This document shows positions 16,135 to 24,462 of a DNA stretch of 64,000 nt, piece by piece (the first letter of the stretch is position 1; each line of letters begins with the position of its first letter). The translations under genes were made by a program, and so were the position numbers. The stretch spans positions 62,001 through 126,000 of the forward strand of contig NZ_BMFY01000005.1 of assembly GCF_014639315.1 (NCBI RefSeq), given 5' to 3'. Origin of the DNA: Sediminivirga luteola. GTDB taxonomy: Bacteria > Actinomycetota > Actinomycetes > Actinomycetales > Brevibacteriaceae. Under the pieces are notes generated by a model. The model had not been told where the DNA came from. It saw nothing but the letters and a program-made list of their open reading frames with translations, and did no database searches.

Positions 16135-16152
16135 CATCCTGGAGGATGACGC
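16135..16152. promoter_or_regulatory. Candidate response-regulator site upstream of the kinase operon
   Basis: CATCCT-GG-AGGATG (16135-16148) is an inverted repeat with 6-bp arms. The stretch 16137-16152, TCCTGGAGGATGACGC, recurs exactly at 18358-18373, upstream of the ABC exporter genes. It sits 34-49 bp before the leaderless start of the histidine kinase gene, a normal position for an activator. Its occurrence before both the two-component pair and its neighbouring transporter suggests the NarL-type regulator binds here. Confidence 0.5.
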
Positions 16153-16172
16153 GCCGCCGTGGGGCGGCTCAT

Positions 16173-16178
16173 TACAGT
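16173..16178 (+). promoter_or_regulatory. -10 hexamer of leaderless histidine kinase transcript
   Basis: TACAGT followed by exactly 7 nt and the ATG at 16186. No Shine-Dalgarno sequence precedes that ATG, which supports leaderless initiation. Confidence 0.58.
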
Positions 16179-16185
16179 GGGGTGC

Positions 16186-17538
16186 ATGTCCACGTCGGTG
16201 TCCGAGGTTCCCTGGTACATGCGGCTGCCGCGGTACCTGGACCGTCGTCCCTGGATCATGGACACGCTCGTCTGGGCGGTGCCGTTAGCGCTGATCGGCG
16301 TGCTCAGCTTCGGGGCGGGCCAGGCGGACCAGACGGTCTGGGGGCGGCCGAGCCCGCCGGCGCTGCTCTTGGCGCTGGAACTGCTGACCACGCTGCCGCT
16401 GGCATTGCGCCGCACCCGGCCCGCCGTCAGCGCCGGGCTGATCGCCACCGGCGCCGCGCTCCAGGTGCTGCTGCTCACCGGGCCGGCCTCGACCTGCGTG
16501 ACCGTGCCGGCGGCCGTGTACGCCACCGCCAAGTACGGCTCCCGCCGCGTCTCGCTCGGCTACCTGCTGCTGGCACTGGCCGGCGCTCTGCTGCTCGGTG
16601 CCTTCTTCGCCGTCCAGGTGCTCTATCTGGGACCGGCCGTCCCGTTCCGGTGGGAGTTCGTCATCGTCGTCGTGATGGTGGTGGGATTCGCCGCCTCGGT
16701 CGTGGTCGCCTGCTGGCTCCTGGGCGCCATGTCCGGCCGGAAACGGCGGGAAATCCAGGCGATCTCGGAACGGAACCGGCTGCTGGAGCGCGAGCGGGAG
16801 CAGGAAGCCCGGCTGGCCGCCGACGCCGAACGGATGCGCATCGCGCGTGAGATGCACGATGTCATCTCCCATTCGATGTCCGTGATGATCGCGCAGGCCG
16901 ACGGCGGCCGCTACGTCCTCAATTCCGCCTCGGGCTCCGGAACGCGCGAAACGCCCACCGGCACGGCTCAGGCCGCCGGGCACGTCGCGTCTGCCGGCGC
17001 TGTTCACGCCGCTGAGGGCGCCTTCGGCACGATCGCGGAGACCGGACGCGAGGCGCTGGCGCAGATGCGGCGCATGCTCGGCGTGCTGCGCGAAGAGGGC
17101 GAGGCACTGCAGATGCGTCCCGCGCCGGGCCTGAGCGACCTTCCCCGGCTGATCGCCGACGTCCGCGCCACCGGGCTGCCGGTCGTGCTGGAGGGGGACC
17201 CGGCCGTGCTGCCGCCTCTGCCGGAGGGCGCTGGCCTGGCGATGTACCGGATCGTGCAGGAGGCCCTCACGAACGTGATGAAACACGCCGGGCCGGAGGC
17301 GTCCGCGACGGTGAGCGTCCAGGCGAGGCGCTGGCCGGCGCCAGAGCTCGTGGTCTGCGTCCGCGATGACGGCCTCGGCTCGGCCGCCGCCGGCGACGGC
17401 CAGGGTTCCGGGCTGCTGGGCATGCGGGAGCGCGCGGCGCTCTACGGTGGGGTCGTGGAGACCTACGCCGACGCCAGGGGCTTCCAGGTGCTCGCACGCT
17501 TCCCGCTGCCCGGCGGGATGAAAGAGGAGGATCCATGA
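16186..17538 (+). CDS. NarL-family sensor histidine kinase
   Basis: A 450-residue membrane kinase. Four or more hydrophobic helices fill residues ~20-180. A basic coiled linker (RNRLLEREREQEARLAADAERMR) leads to the HisKA_3 box IAREMHDVISHSMSV with the phospho-accepting His. The C-terminal HATPase has the GLGS and GSGLLGMRERA glycine-rich motifs. Between the H-box and ATPase, residues ~245-285 form an Ala/Gly/Thr-rich insertion (SGSGTRETPTGTAQAAGH) absent from typical members. It has no large extracellular domain, so the signal is probably sensed in the membrane or through the neighbouring transporter. It overlaps the response regulator by 4 nt (ATGA). Confidence 0.92.
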   Translation: MSTSVSEVPWYMRLPRYLDRRPWIMDTLVWAVPLALIGVLSFGAGQADQTVWGRPSPPALLLALELLTTLPLALRRTRPAVSAGLIATGAALQVLLLTGPASTCVTVPAAVYATAKYGSRRVSLGYLLLALAGALLLGAFFAVQVLYLGPAVPFRWEFVIVVVMVVGFAASVVVACWLLGAMSGRKRREIQAISERNRLLEREREQEARLAADAERMRIAREMHDVISHSMSVMIAQADGGRYVLNSASGSGTRETPTGTAQAAGHVASAGAVHAAEGAFGTIAETGREALAQMRRMLGVLREEGEALQMRPAPGLSDLPRLIADVRATGLPVVLEGDPAVLPPLPEGAGLAMYRIVQEALTNVMKHAGPEASATVSVQARRWPAPELVVCVRDDGLGSAAAGDGQGSGLLGMRERAALYGGVVETYADARGFQVLARFPLPGGMKEEDP

Positions 17539-18218
17539 CGGTATCGGTGCTGCTGGTCGACGATCAGGCGCTGCTGCGCGCCGGATTCGCGATGGTGATC
17601 GGCTCGCAGCCGGATATGCGGGTCGCCGCTCAGGCCGGGAACGGCAGGGAGGCGGTCGAGGCGGTGCGCGCCCACCGGCCCGATGTGGTGCTGATGGACG
17701 TGCGGATGCCGGAGCTGGACGGGCTGGCCGCCACCCGGGAGATCACCGCCCTGGCCGACTCCGGCCGCGTCCCGGACACCAAGATCATCGTGCTGACCAC
17801 GTTCGACACCGATGAGTACGCGGTCGAGGCGCTGCGCGCCGGCGCCGCAGGATTCCTGCTCAAGGACGTCCAGCCGGAAGTGCTGCTCGACTCCATCAGG
17901 ACCGTCACCAGGGGCGGTGCGGTGATCGCGCCGAGCACCACCCGCCGCCTGCTCGACGCCACCCTGCTGGCCGCTCCGGAGCGGCGCAGCGATCCGGCGC
18001 ATCAGGCGCGCCTGGCCACCCTCACCGAGCGGGAACGGGAGATCCTGCTGGAAGTCGCCACGGGCGACTCGAACGCGGAGATCGCCGCCAGGATGTACTT
18101 GTCCGAGGCCACGGTGAAGACCCATGTGGGCCGCATCCTCGCCAAGCTCGACCTGCGCGACCGGGTGCAGGCCGTCGTCTTCGCCTACGAGGCCGGCCTC
18201 GTAGGCGGCTCCTCCTGA
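17535..18218 (+). CDS. NarL/LuxR-type response regulator
   Basis: A 227-residue regulator. The receiver domain has the phospho-acceptor Asp in VVLMDVRMPELDG, the switch Thr in VLTTFDTDEYA and the Lys in FLLKDVQPE. A C-terminal LuxR-type helix-turn-helix (LTEREREILLEVATGDSNAEIAARMYLSEATVKTHVGRIL) binds DNA. It is translationally coupled to the kinase gene and followed by an ABC ATPase/FtsX permease pair, an arrangement common in envelope-stress and antimicrobial-peptide responses. A shared 16-bp motif upstream of both units is the best candidate for its binding site. Confidence 0.94.
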   Translation: MTVSVLLVDDQALLRAGFAMVIGSQPDMRVAAQAGNGREAVEAVRAHRPDVVLMDVRMPELDGLAATREITALADSGRVPDTKIIVLTTFDTDEYAVEALRAGAAGFLLKDVQPEVLLDSIRTVTRGGAVIAPSTTRRLLDATLLAAPERRSDPAHQARLATLTEREREILLEVATGDSNAEIAARMYLSEATVKTHVGRILAKLDLRDRVQAVVFAYEAGLVGGSS

Positions 18219-18267
18219 TCTCCCGCCCCGCCGCATGCCCCGCGGGCGGCTGCTGGGGCGACCCGCT

Positions 18268-18334
18268 TGATTCCGGCCTGCTGCATTATTTCCGGGTGAG
18301 GAAACGCGGAATTTGCGCACAACCCCGGAGCCAA
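18268..18334. repeat. 67-bp imperfect-hairpin intergenic repeat, copy A
   Basis: This 67-bp segment aligns without gaps to 33625-33691 at about 75% identity (50/67 counted by eye). It begins TGATTCCGG and ends CCCGGAGCCAA, so the termini are inverted repeats. Its right half carries GCGCACAA, also conserved in copy B. It lies in the 257-bp gap between the response regulator and ABC ATPase genes. Pairing in this copy is interrupted (TTTCCG with CGGAA is the best inner stem). Confidence 0.55.
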
Positions 18335-18357
18335 CAGGCCAAGACCTGCGCCCCTAC

Positions 18358-18373
18358 TCCTGGAGGATGACGC
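18358..18373. promoter_or_regulatory. Second copy of the candidate response-regulator motif
   Basis: TCCTGGAGGATGACGC, identical to 16137-16152, about 100 bp upstream of the ABC ATPase start. A -10-like TAGCGT lies at 18426-18431. An exact 16-bp match before two adjacent, functionally linked units is unlikely by chance in this window. Confidence 0.5.
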
Positions 18374-18475
18374 CCGGCCGTCCGGATGCGCCCGCAGGCC
18401 GATGTGCCGGCGCGCGCCCGCCCCCTAGCGTGTGACGGGTTCGCACCCGGATGCACGCCCTCAAGGAGGCGCCAG

Positions 18476-19234
18476 ATGACCACGACGACCACAGGGAGCC
18501 GCGCGCTCACGGCCCCGGCCGTGCGCGCCGTCGCGCTGGAGAAGAGCTACGGCGACGGCGATGCCGCCGTACGCCCGCTGCGCGGCCTGTCCATCGACTT
18601 CGACGCGGGCCGGTTCACGGCCGTGATGGGGCCGTCCGGCTCGGGGAAGTCCACCCTGATGCACGTCCTGGCCGGCCTGGACGCCCCCGACGCCGGGCAG
18701 GCGTTCATCGGCCGCCGGGAAATCACCGGCCTGCCGGAGAAGCAGCTCACCCGGATCCGACGCGACCACATCGGCTTCATCTTCCAGGCCTACAACCTGG
18801 TGCCCTCGATGACGGCCGAGGAGAACATCCTGCTGCCCGGCCGGCTCGGCGGGGCCCGCGCCGACCGCGGCCTGTTCCGCGAGATCACCGGGCGCCTGGG
18901 CCTGTCGGCCCGGCTGGGTCACCGGCCCTTCGAGCTTTCGGGAGGTCAGCAGCAGCGCGTCGCCGTGGCTCGCGCGCTCGTCTCCCGCCCGGACGTCATC
19001 TTCGCCGATGAGCCCACCGGGAACCTGGACCAGGCGACCGGAGCCGAGGTGCTGGGACTGCTGCGCGCCGCCGTCGACGAATACGATCAGACCGTCATCA
19101 TGGTCACCCACGATGTGCAGGCGGCCTCGCTGGCCGACCGCGCGGTCCTCCTGGCCGATGGCGCGCTGGCCGGTGACCTGCAGGCGCCGGACGCCGGCCG
19201 GCTGGCGGCGGCCATGCTGGAGGTGACCCGGTGA
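18476..19234 (+). CDS. ABC transporter ATP-binding protein (MacB/LolD type)
   Basis: A 252-residue ATPase with Walker [10 protein letters not shown], the Q-loop in FIFQAYNLVPSM, signature LSGGQQQR and Walker B VIFADEPTGNLD. The EPTGNLD form and the FtsX partner place it in the MacB/LolD/BceA-like group, which drives export or mechanotransmission rather than import. AAGGAGG lies about 6 nt before the ATG at 18476. It overlaps the permease gene by 4 nt (GTGA), so the two are made as a unit. Regulation by the upstream two-component pair is inferred from adjacency and the shared motif. Confidence 0.95.
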   Translation: MTTTTTGSRALTAPAVRAVALEKSYGDGDAAVRPLRGLSIDFDAGRFTAVMGPSGSGKSTLMHVLAGLDAPDAGQAFIGRREITGLPEKQLTRIRRDHIGFIFQAYNLVPSMTAEENILLPGRLGGARADRGLFREITGRLGLSARLGHRPFELSGGQQQRVAVARALVSRPDVIFADEPTGNLDQATGAEVLGLLRAAVDEYDQTVIMVTHDVQAASLADRAVLLADGALAGDLQAPDAGRLAAAMLEVTR

Positions 19235-21801
19235 ACCCCATCGCCACGGCGAACCTGCGTTCCGGGGGCCGGCGGCTCTTCGCCGCCGGAGCGGCGGTGG
19301 CGGTGGCGGTCGCCTTCGTGGTGGCTGCCCTGCTGATGGTCGATTCCTTCTCCCGCACCATGCGCGTCCAGGCGCAGGCCGAGACGGCCGGGGCCGATCT
19401 CGTCGTCTCGCTGCAGGACGGTGCCGATCCCGCCGGGGATCCGGTGCCCGATGAGGCCCTCGCGCAGCGGCTTCAGGACCAGCCGGGCGTCGCCTCTGCC
19501 CAGGCCCTCCGCAACGCCTACGCGGAGGGTGAGCTGGGCGGCCAGCCGGCGATGCTCAGACTGAGCGAGCACCCCGGGCACAGCACGTCGCCGCTGGTCT
19601 CCGGCGCTCTTCCGCACGCCGCCGGCGAGGCGGTCCTGACGGAGGACACCGCCCGGGTCTACGGCATCGGCCCCGGCGACGAGATCGTCGTCGAGGCGGC
19701 CGATCCCGCGGTGACCGGGCAGCCCGTGGCGCCGGAGACGCAGCAGGACGATCCCGGTCCGGCCCGCTACATCGTTTCCGGCATCGTCGAGGGCTCATCC
19801 CCCTATGCCCGCGCCTATCTCACCCCGGCGGGCATGGACCGGCTGCCGGTCGAGGCCTGGCCGGAGTCCATCCGCATCGTCCTGGACGGCGAGGCGCACG
19901 GCGATCCGGCGGCGCAGACGGCCGTACAGCAGGACGTCGCCGCTGTGCTCGCGGCGGCCACCGGCCAGGAGATCGCCGCCATGGGCGTCCAGGGCACCGG
20001 GATCGGCGAGCAGCTGCGCGTCCAGACCGGCGAGCAGATCGTCGAGGCCCGGATGCAGGACCTCACCGGCCAGGCAAATGTGCTGGCCGGCGTGCTGGCG
20101 GCCTTCGGTGCGGTGGCGCTGTTCGTCGCGGCGCTCGTGATCGCGAACACCTTCCAGGTGCTGGTCGCCTCCCGGACCCGCACGCTCGCGCTGCTGCGCG
20201 CGATCGGAGCCGCCCGCCGTCAGCTGCGCTCCGCGATGCTCCTGGAAGGGCTCGTGCTGGGAGCGCTCGGCTCCATCGCCGGTGCCCTGCTCGGATATCT
20301 CGCCGCGCTCGGGCTCGGGCTGGCGGCGGGCCGCTTCTGGCAGTTCGAGCTCGAACCGGTCGCCCCGACGTTCGCGGCCTTCGTGGCGGGACCGGCGGTG
20401 GGCGTCCTGATGACCGTCGCCGCCTGCCTGCTGCCGGCGCACCGGGCCACCACGGTCACGCCGATGGCGGCGCTGCGGCCGGCGGACGTCGAGCCGGCGC
20501 GCCGGCGGGTGTCGTGGCTGCGGCTGAGCGCCGGCGTGCTGCTGACGGCGGGCGGGTTCGCCGCGACGGTCCTCGGCGGCATGCGTCATGAGATGCTTCC
20601 CGCCGCCGGAGGCGCCATCGCCGGGTTCCTGGGCGTCCTGGTGCTGGGGCGGCTCTTCATCCCGCCGATGGTGCGCGCCCTGGGCCTGCTGCTGGCCGGA
20701 CCCGGGAGGTTCTCCCGGCGGGGTGCGCTGCCGCGGCTGGTGGCGCAGAACGCCCGTCAGGTGCCGGGCCGGACGACCGCCACCACCTCGGCGCTGCTGA
20801 TCGGGGTGACCCTGGTGAGCACGATGACCATCGGCGCCGCCAGCGCCCAGGCGTCCCTGGAGCGGGAGCTCGCGCAACGGTTGCCACTGGACATGGCCGT
20901 CGGATTCGCCGGCGCGGATGCCGGGGACGTGAGCCGTGTCCTGGACGGCAGCGGCCTGGTCACGGCGGAGGTCCTGCTGCCCGGCGCGGCGGAGGAGGCC
21001 CGTTCCGGTGAGACGCAGGTCCCGGTCACGGTGCTGGCACCGGAGCCAGGAGCGGCGGAGACGGCGCAGGTGATGCGCCGCACGACGGCGCTGCCGGACC
21101 CGGGGACCGCGCTGGTGGCACCGGCCACCCTGCAGGAGGGGGACGAGGTGGAACTGGCCGGTCGCGTCCTGGACGTCGAACCAGCCGGCTGGCTCCCGGC
21201 GGGGACCATCGTGCTGAACCCCGCCGATGCGGCAGGTCTTTCCTTCAGCGAGGACGCAGGCCAGTTGTGGGTGCGGGTGCCCGATGACGCCGGCAGCGGC
21301 GAGCTCGGCCGGCTGACGGCGCAGCTGGGTGAGCACACCGAGGTTGTCGTCGCGGAGGCGACGCTGCTGCGGGCGAGCTATGCGCCCCTCATCGACACGG
21401 TGCTGCTGGTGGTCCTGGCACTGCTGGGCGCAGCGGTCGTCGTCGCGGTGATCGGCATCGGCAACACGCTGTCCCTGTCGGTGTTCGAGCGCCGCCGCGA
21501 GGCGGCGCTGCTGCGGGCCGTGGGCATGAGCCGGGGCGGCGTGGGAGGTCTCATCACCCTGGAGGCGGTTCTGATGGCGGTGGTGGCTCTGGTCCTGGGG
21601 CTGGCCGCCGGGGCATTGTTCGGCTGGGCGGGTATCTCCTCCGTCTTCCAGGCCGAGGCGGTGCCGGTCGTGCTGGCCGTGCCCTGGGACCGGGTGGCGA
21701 TGATCGGCGTGGCGGCTCTCGGTGCCGCGGCGCTGGCCTCACTGCTGCCGGCGCGGGCGCTGTCGCGGACCTCACCGGCAGCGGGCCTCAGCGTGGACTG
21801 A
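19231..21801 (+). CDS. FtsX/MacB-type ABC permease
   Basis: An 856-residue permease with two FtsX repeats. A first helix near residues 12-35 is followed by an extracytoplasmic domain (~40-275) and a three-helix FtsX block (~280-405). A further helix pair (~430-480) precedes a second outer domain (~540-690) and a second FtsX block (~705-850). The motifs LLRAIGAARRQLR and LLRAVGMSRGGVGG are the matching cytoplasmic loops of the two halves. Duplicated FtsX units with one ATPase are typical of exporters of peptides or lipids, and of systems that remove antimicrobials from the membrane. Substrate unknown. Confidence 0.93.
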   Translation: MNPIATANLRSGGRRLFAAGAAVAVAVAFVVAALLMVDSFSRTMRVQAQAETAGADLVVSLQDGADPAGDPVPDEALAQRLQDQPGVASAQALRNAYAEGELGGQPAMLRLSEHPGHSTSPLVSGALPHAAGEAVLTEDTARVYGIGPGDEIVVEAADPAVTGQPVAPETQQDDPGPARYIVSGIVEGSSPYARAYLTPAGMDRLPVEAWPESIRIVLDGEAHGDPAAQTAVQQDVAAVLAAATGQEIAAMGVQGTGIGEQLRVQTGEQIVEARMQDLTGQANVLAGVLAAFGAVALFVAALVIANTFQVLVASRTRTLALLRAIGAARRQLRSAMLLEGLVLGALGSIAGALLGYLAALGLGLAAGRFWQFELEPVAPTFAAFVAGPAVGVLMTVAACLLPAHRATTVTPMAALRPADVEPARRRVSWLRLSAGVLLTAGGFAATVLGGMRHEMLPAAGGAIAGFLGVLVLGRLFIPPMVRALGLLLAGPGRFSRRGALPRLVAQNARQVPGRTTATTSALLIGVTLVSTMTIGAASAQASLERELAQRLPLDMAVGFAGADAGDVSRVLDGSGLVTAEVLLPGAAEEARSGETQVPVTVLAPEPGAAETAQVMRRTTALPDPGTALVAPATLQEGDEVELAGRVLDVEPAGWLPAGTIVLNPADAAGLSFSEDAGQLWVRVPDDAGSGELGRLTAQLGEHTEVVVAEATLLRASYAPLIDTVLLVVLALLGAAVVVAVIGIGNTLSLSVFERRREAALLRAVGMSRGGVGGLITLEAVLMAVVALVLGLAAGALFGWAGISSVFQAEAVPVVLAVPWDRVAMIGVAALGAAALASLLPARALSRTSPAAGLSVD

Positions 21802-21905
21802 GGCACCCGTGGCGAGCTGCGCTGCCGGCACGCCAGGCAGAGACGCCGCCGAGCACGCCGGCGCCGCTCTGCTGCGGCTACTGTGCCGGGGCGACCGCGC
21901 CGGCG

Positions 21906-22577
21906 TCAGCCGGCTGTGCTGCCGCTGCCTGCGTCGTCGGCGCTGCTGGTCGCGCTACTGGTGCTGGCCGCCGCGCCGGCGCCGAGCACGCGCGCGGCTG
22001 CGGCCTTGGCGTCTTCCGAGCTGGGCCCGGGCTGCGCGGGGAAGAGCGCCTCGCGGTAGTACCGCAGTTCTCGGATGGAGTCCTTGATGTCCCCCAGGGC
22101 ACGGTGCCCGCCGGTCTTGTCCGGGGAGTTGAAGTAGACCCGCGGGTACCAGCGGCGCGCGAGTTCCTTGATGGAGGAGACGTCGATGATCCGGTAGTGC
22201 AGGTGCTCCACCAGGCCTGGCATCTCCTGGAGCAGGAACGCCTTGTCCGTGCCCACCGAGTTGCCGCCCAGCGGTGCCTTGCGGGGCTCCGGGACGTAGG
22301 TGCGGACGTAGTCGAGCACCTGGGCCTCGGCATCGGCGGCGCTGACGCCCTCGTCCAGGACGTCCAGCAGACCGGAGTCGGCGTGCATCTTCCGCACGAA
22401 GTCGTTCATCTGCTCCAGGGCGGCCGGCTCCGGCCTGATCACCACGTCCACGCCGGGTCCGAGCACATTGAGTTCGGAGTCCGTGACCAGAGCGGCCACC
22501 TCGATGAGGCGGTCCCGTTCAAGGTCGAGGCCGGTCATCTCGCAATCGATCCAGACGATCTTGTCATTCGCTGCCAC
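21906..22577 (-). CDS. orn: Oligoribonuclease
   Basis: A DEDDh 3'-5' exoribonuclease (223 aa) that degrades very short RNAs to mononucleotides in the cytoplasm. The first acidic motif is VWIDCEMTGLDLERD. Later come ASN/YFNSPDKTGGHRALGDIKDSIRELRYY, with the catalytic His and Asp. A low-complexity Ala/Ser tail (~190-223) is not part of the enzyme. The GTG at 22577 (encoding MAANDKIVW) was chosen because TAGGGT lies exactly 7 nt upstream, the leaderless layout. Longer in-frame versions to 22757 run through the promoter. It converges on the FtsX permease gene with 104 bp between. Confidence 0.93.
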   Translation of the reverse strand: MAANDKIVWIDCEMTGLDLERDRLIEVAALVTDSELNVLGPGVDVVIRPEPAALEQMNDFVRKMHADSGLLDVLDEGVSAADAEAQVLDYVRTYVPEPRKAPLGGNSVGTDKAFLLQEMPGLVEHLHYRIIDVSSIKELARRWYPRVYFNSPDKTGGHRALGDIKDSIRELRYYREALFPAQPGPSSEDAKAAAARVLGAGAAASTSSATSSADDAGSGSTAG

Positions 22578-22584
22578 GAAAGCC

Positions 22585-22590
22585 ACCCTA
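22585..22590 (-). promoter_or_regulatory. -10 hexamer of leaderless orn transcript
   Basis: TAGGGT on the minus strand, 7 nt before the GTG at 22577. It supports the short start of orn and GTG-initiated leaderless translation. Confidence 0.55.
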
Positions 22591-22744
22591 CCCGGCGCCG
22601 GGGACAGTGCGGCGGTGCGAATCCTGGCGGCGGGCCGCATCGGCGGGGGCCTGCGACGGCGCATGGATGGAACTGCCAGGTAGGGTCCCATATCATGGAG
22701 GGTCGGCCGGGCAATCAGCCACCTGAACGGAAGGAACCAGCCAC

Positions 22745-24400
22745 GTGCGTTTGGCATTCGGCGTCATCACCGCCGTCGTGGGCGCGCTCCTCGCAGTCCT
22801 GGGGACGCTCCAACTGACACTCTGGGCGCCGGAGGAGAACGTCGTGGTCACGGCGGATCCCGGTGAAGCGCCCCTGGTAGTGATCCAGCCGGGAGTGCTC
22901 AACCTCTACGACACCCCGGCGGAGCTGACCGTCCAGGGCGAGGGCCAGATCACCATCGCGCAGGCCTCCAAGGAACACGTCGACGCCTGGGTGGGAGACA
23001 CCACGCACGCCTCCGTGCCGGGGCTTGCCAGCGAGACTCAGCTGCGCGTGGACCAGGTGGAAGGGGAGGCCGAGACGGCACCAGATCCGGCCGGAGCCGA
23101 TCTGTGGACCAGCGAGGTCACCGGCGAAGGCACCGCGGAACTGCGCTGGGACGCCGAGCCGGGCCGCACCGCGTTCCTGGTCGCCTCCGACGGCGAGAGC
23201 CCGGCGGCGCAGTCCATCACGGTCGCTTGGCCCAACGACGAGGGAACGCCCTGGGCCATCCCGCTCATCGTCATCGGCGGCCTGATCTTCCTGGCCTCCG
23301 GCTGGTTCTTCTACACGCACATCCGTCGTGCCCGCGAGGCCGCACGCCGCCGCGCCGAACGGCAGCAGCGCCGCCGGCGGCTGGCCGAGACCGGCACCGC
23401 GCTCATGGTCGTCGGCACGCTCGCCCTGGCCGGATGCGGCGGCGAGCCCGAGCTTCCCGTCCCCTCGCCGGAGCCAGAGCCCACCGAGGCGCAGCCGGCC
23501 CTCAGCCCGGAGCAGGCCGAGCGGATCGTCGCCGCCATCGCCGAGGACGTCGCCCGGGCCGATGAGGAACTCGACGCAGGCGCGCTCGACGCCCGTGTGT
23601 CCGGGCCCGCCCGCGCCGTCCGCGAGGCGGCCTACCAGGCCCGTGAGACGACCGAGGAGGTCTCTCTCCCGCCGGCCGTGGCCGCCGATGAGATCGCGAT
23701 CAACCACGTCACCGCCACCGACTCCTGGCCGCGGGTCACGACCGTCGTGACCAACTCCGAGGACCCGGCCCAGACCCAGTACCTCAACCTGATCCAGGAG
23801 ACGCCGAGGGACGACTACCGGCTGTGGTCCCAGACCGTCCTGTTCGGCGGCGCCACCGTGCCCGAGACCCAGGACCCCGCCATCGGCGCCCCGCTGCTGG
23901 CCGCCGATCAGCCCGGCCTGGTGCAGACCCCGGAGGAGGCGGCCCGGAACTACGCCGCCGCGCTGGGCGATGAGGAGGCCGAGGAGGCACAGGGCTTCGA
24001 GGAGGACGACTTCCGCAACGCCGTGCTGCGCAACTCGGCCGAGACCGCTGAGGCGCTCCAGGAGGGCAACGCGGACTTCTCCCGCAGCTACGAGGCGCAG
24101 GAAGGCGATCTGGTCGCCACCGGAACGCTGGACAGCGGCGCGCTCGTCACGGCATACCTGACCTCCACCACGCGGCTCTCGCCCGAGGAGGAGGACGGCC
24201 GCACCGGTTCCCTGACGCTGGGCAGCCCCATCTCCGATCTGCTCGGCGAGGACGAGGTGTCCAGCCCGGTCGAGACCACCACCGGTGTCACGGTGACGTT
24301 CCTGGTGCCCCCCGCCGGCTCGGAGGACAGGATCACCGTGCTGGGTGCCACCGAGGTGCTGACCGGTGCCCGCGAAGTGGACGACGCGGACGATACTTAA
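22745..24400 (+). CDS. Fused membrane/lipoprotein-type envelope protein, unknown function
   Basis: A 551-residue protein with two modules. Module 1: helix 1 (1-25), an outside beta-rich domain (~26-165), helix 2 (~169-190) and a very basic cytoplasmic stretch (RRAREAARRRAERQQRRRR). Module 2: a third helix (MVVGTLALAG) ending in Cys231 within a perfect lipobox (LAG-C), a Pro/Glu linker, then an outside helical/beta domain to the end. The two modules correspond to the separate proteins at 25442-26263 and 26260-27315 (compare PLVVIQPGVLNLY with PLVVGEVHALTLN, and LAGC/LTGC). GGAAGG precedes the GTG start. A TAGGGT -10 lies at 22681-22686. It heads an operon with a thioredoxin-TPR protein. Confidence 0.78.
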   Translation: MRLAFGVITAVVGALLAVLGTLQLTLWAPEENVVVTADPGEAPLVVIQPGVLNLYDTPAELTVQGEGQITIAQASKEHVDAWVGDTTHASVPGLASETQLRVDQVEGEAETAPDPAGADLWTSEVTGEGTAELRWDAEPGRTAFLVASDGESPAAQSITVAWPNDEGTPWAIPLIVIGGLIFLASGWFFYTHIRRAREAARRRAERQQRRRRLAETGTALMVVGTLALAGCGGEPELPVPSPEPEPTEAQPALSPEQAERIVAAIAEDVARADEELDAGALDARVSGPARAVREAAYQARETTEEVSLPPAVAADEIAINHVTATDSWPRVTTVVTNSEDPAQTQYLNLIQETPRDDYRLWSQTVLFGGATVPETQDPAIGAPLLAADQPGLVQTPEEAARNYAAALGDEEAEEAQGFEEDDFRNAVLRNSAETAEALQEGNADFSRSYEAQEGDLVATGTLDSGALVTAYLTSTTRLSPEEEDGRTGSLTLGSPISDLLGEDEVSSPVETTTGVTVTFLVPPAGSEDRITVLGATEVLTGAREVDDADDT

Positions 24401-24409
24401 ACAGTGACG

Positions 24410-24428
24410 CACCGGCGCGACGCCGGTG
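24410..24428 (+). terminator. Perfect 8-bp hairpin between the fused protein and thioredoxin-TPR genes
   Basis: CACCGGCG (24410-24417) pairs with CGCCGGTG (24421-24428) across a 3-nt loop in the 62-bp intercistronic gap. It lacks a T-run. It may act as a partial terminator or mRNA-processing stop that sets different levels for the two genes. Confidence 0.45.
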
Positions 24429-24462
24429 GGGTAAGAACCACACGCTGACCGAGGAGACGAGT

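Noticed and set aside
22695-22817. 40-codon ORF starting 8 nt after a TAGGGT box and overlapping the start of the fused protein
   Set aside because: It could be a leaderless upstream ORF, but composition gives no coding support and the main gene has its own ribosome site.
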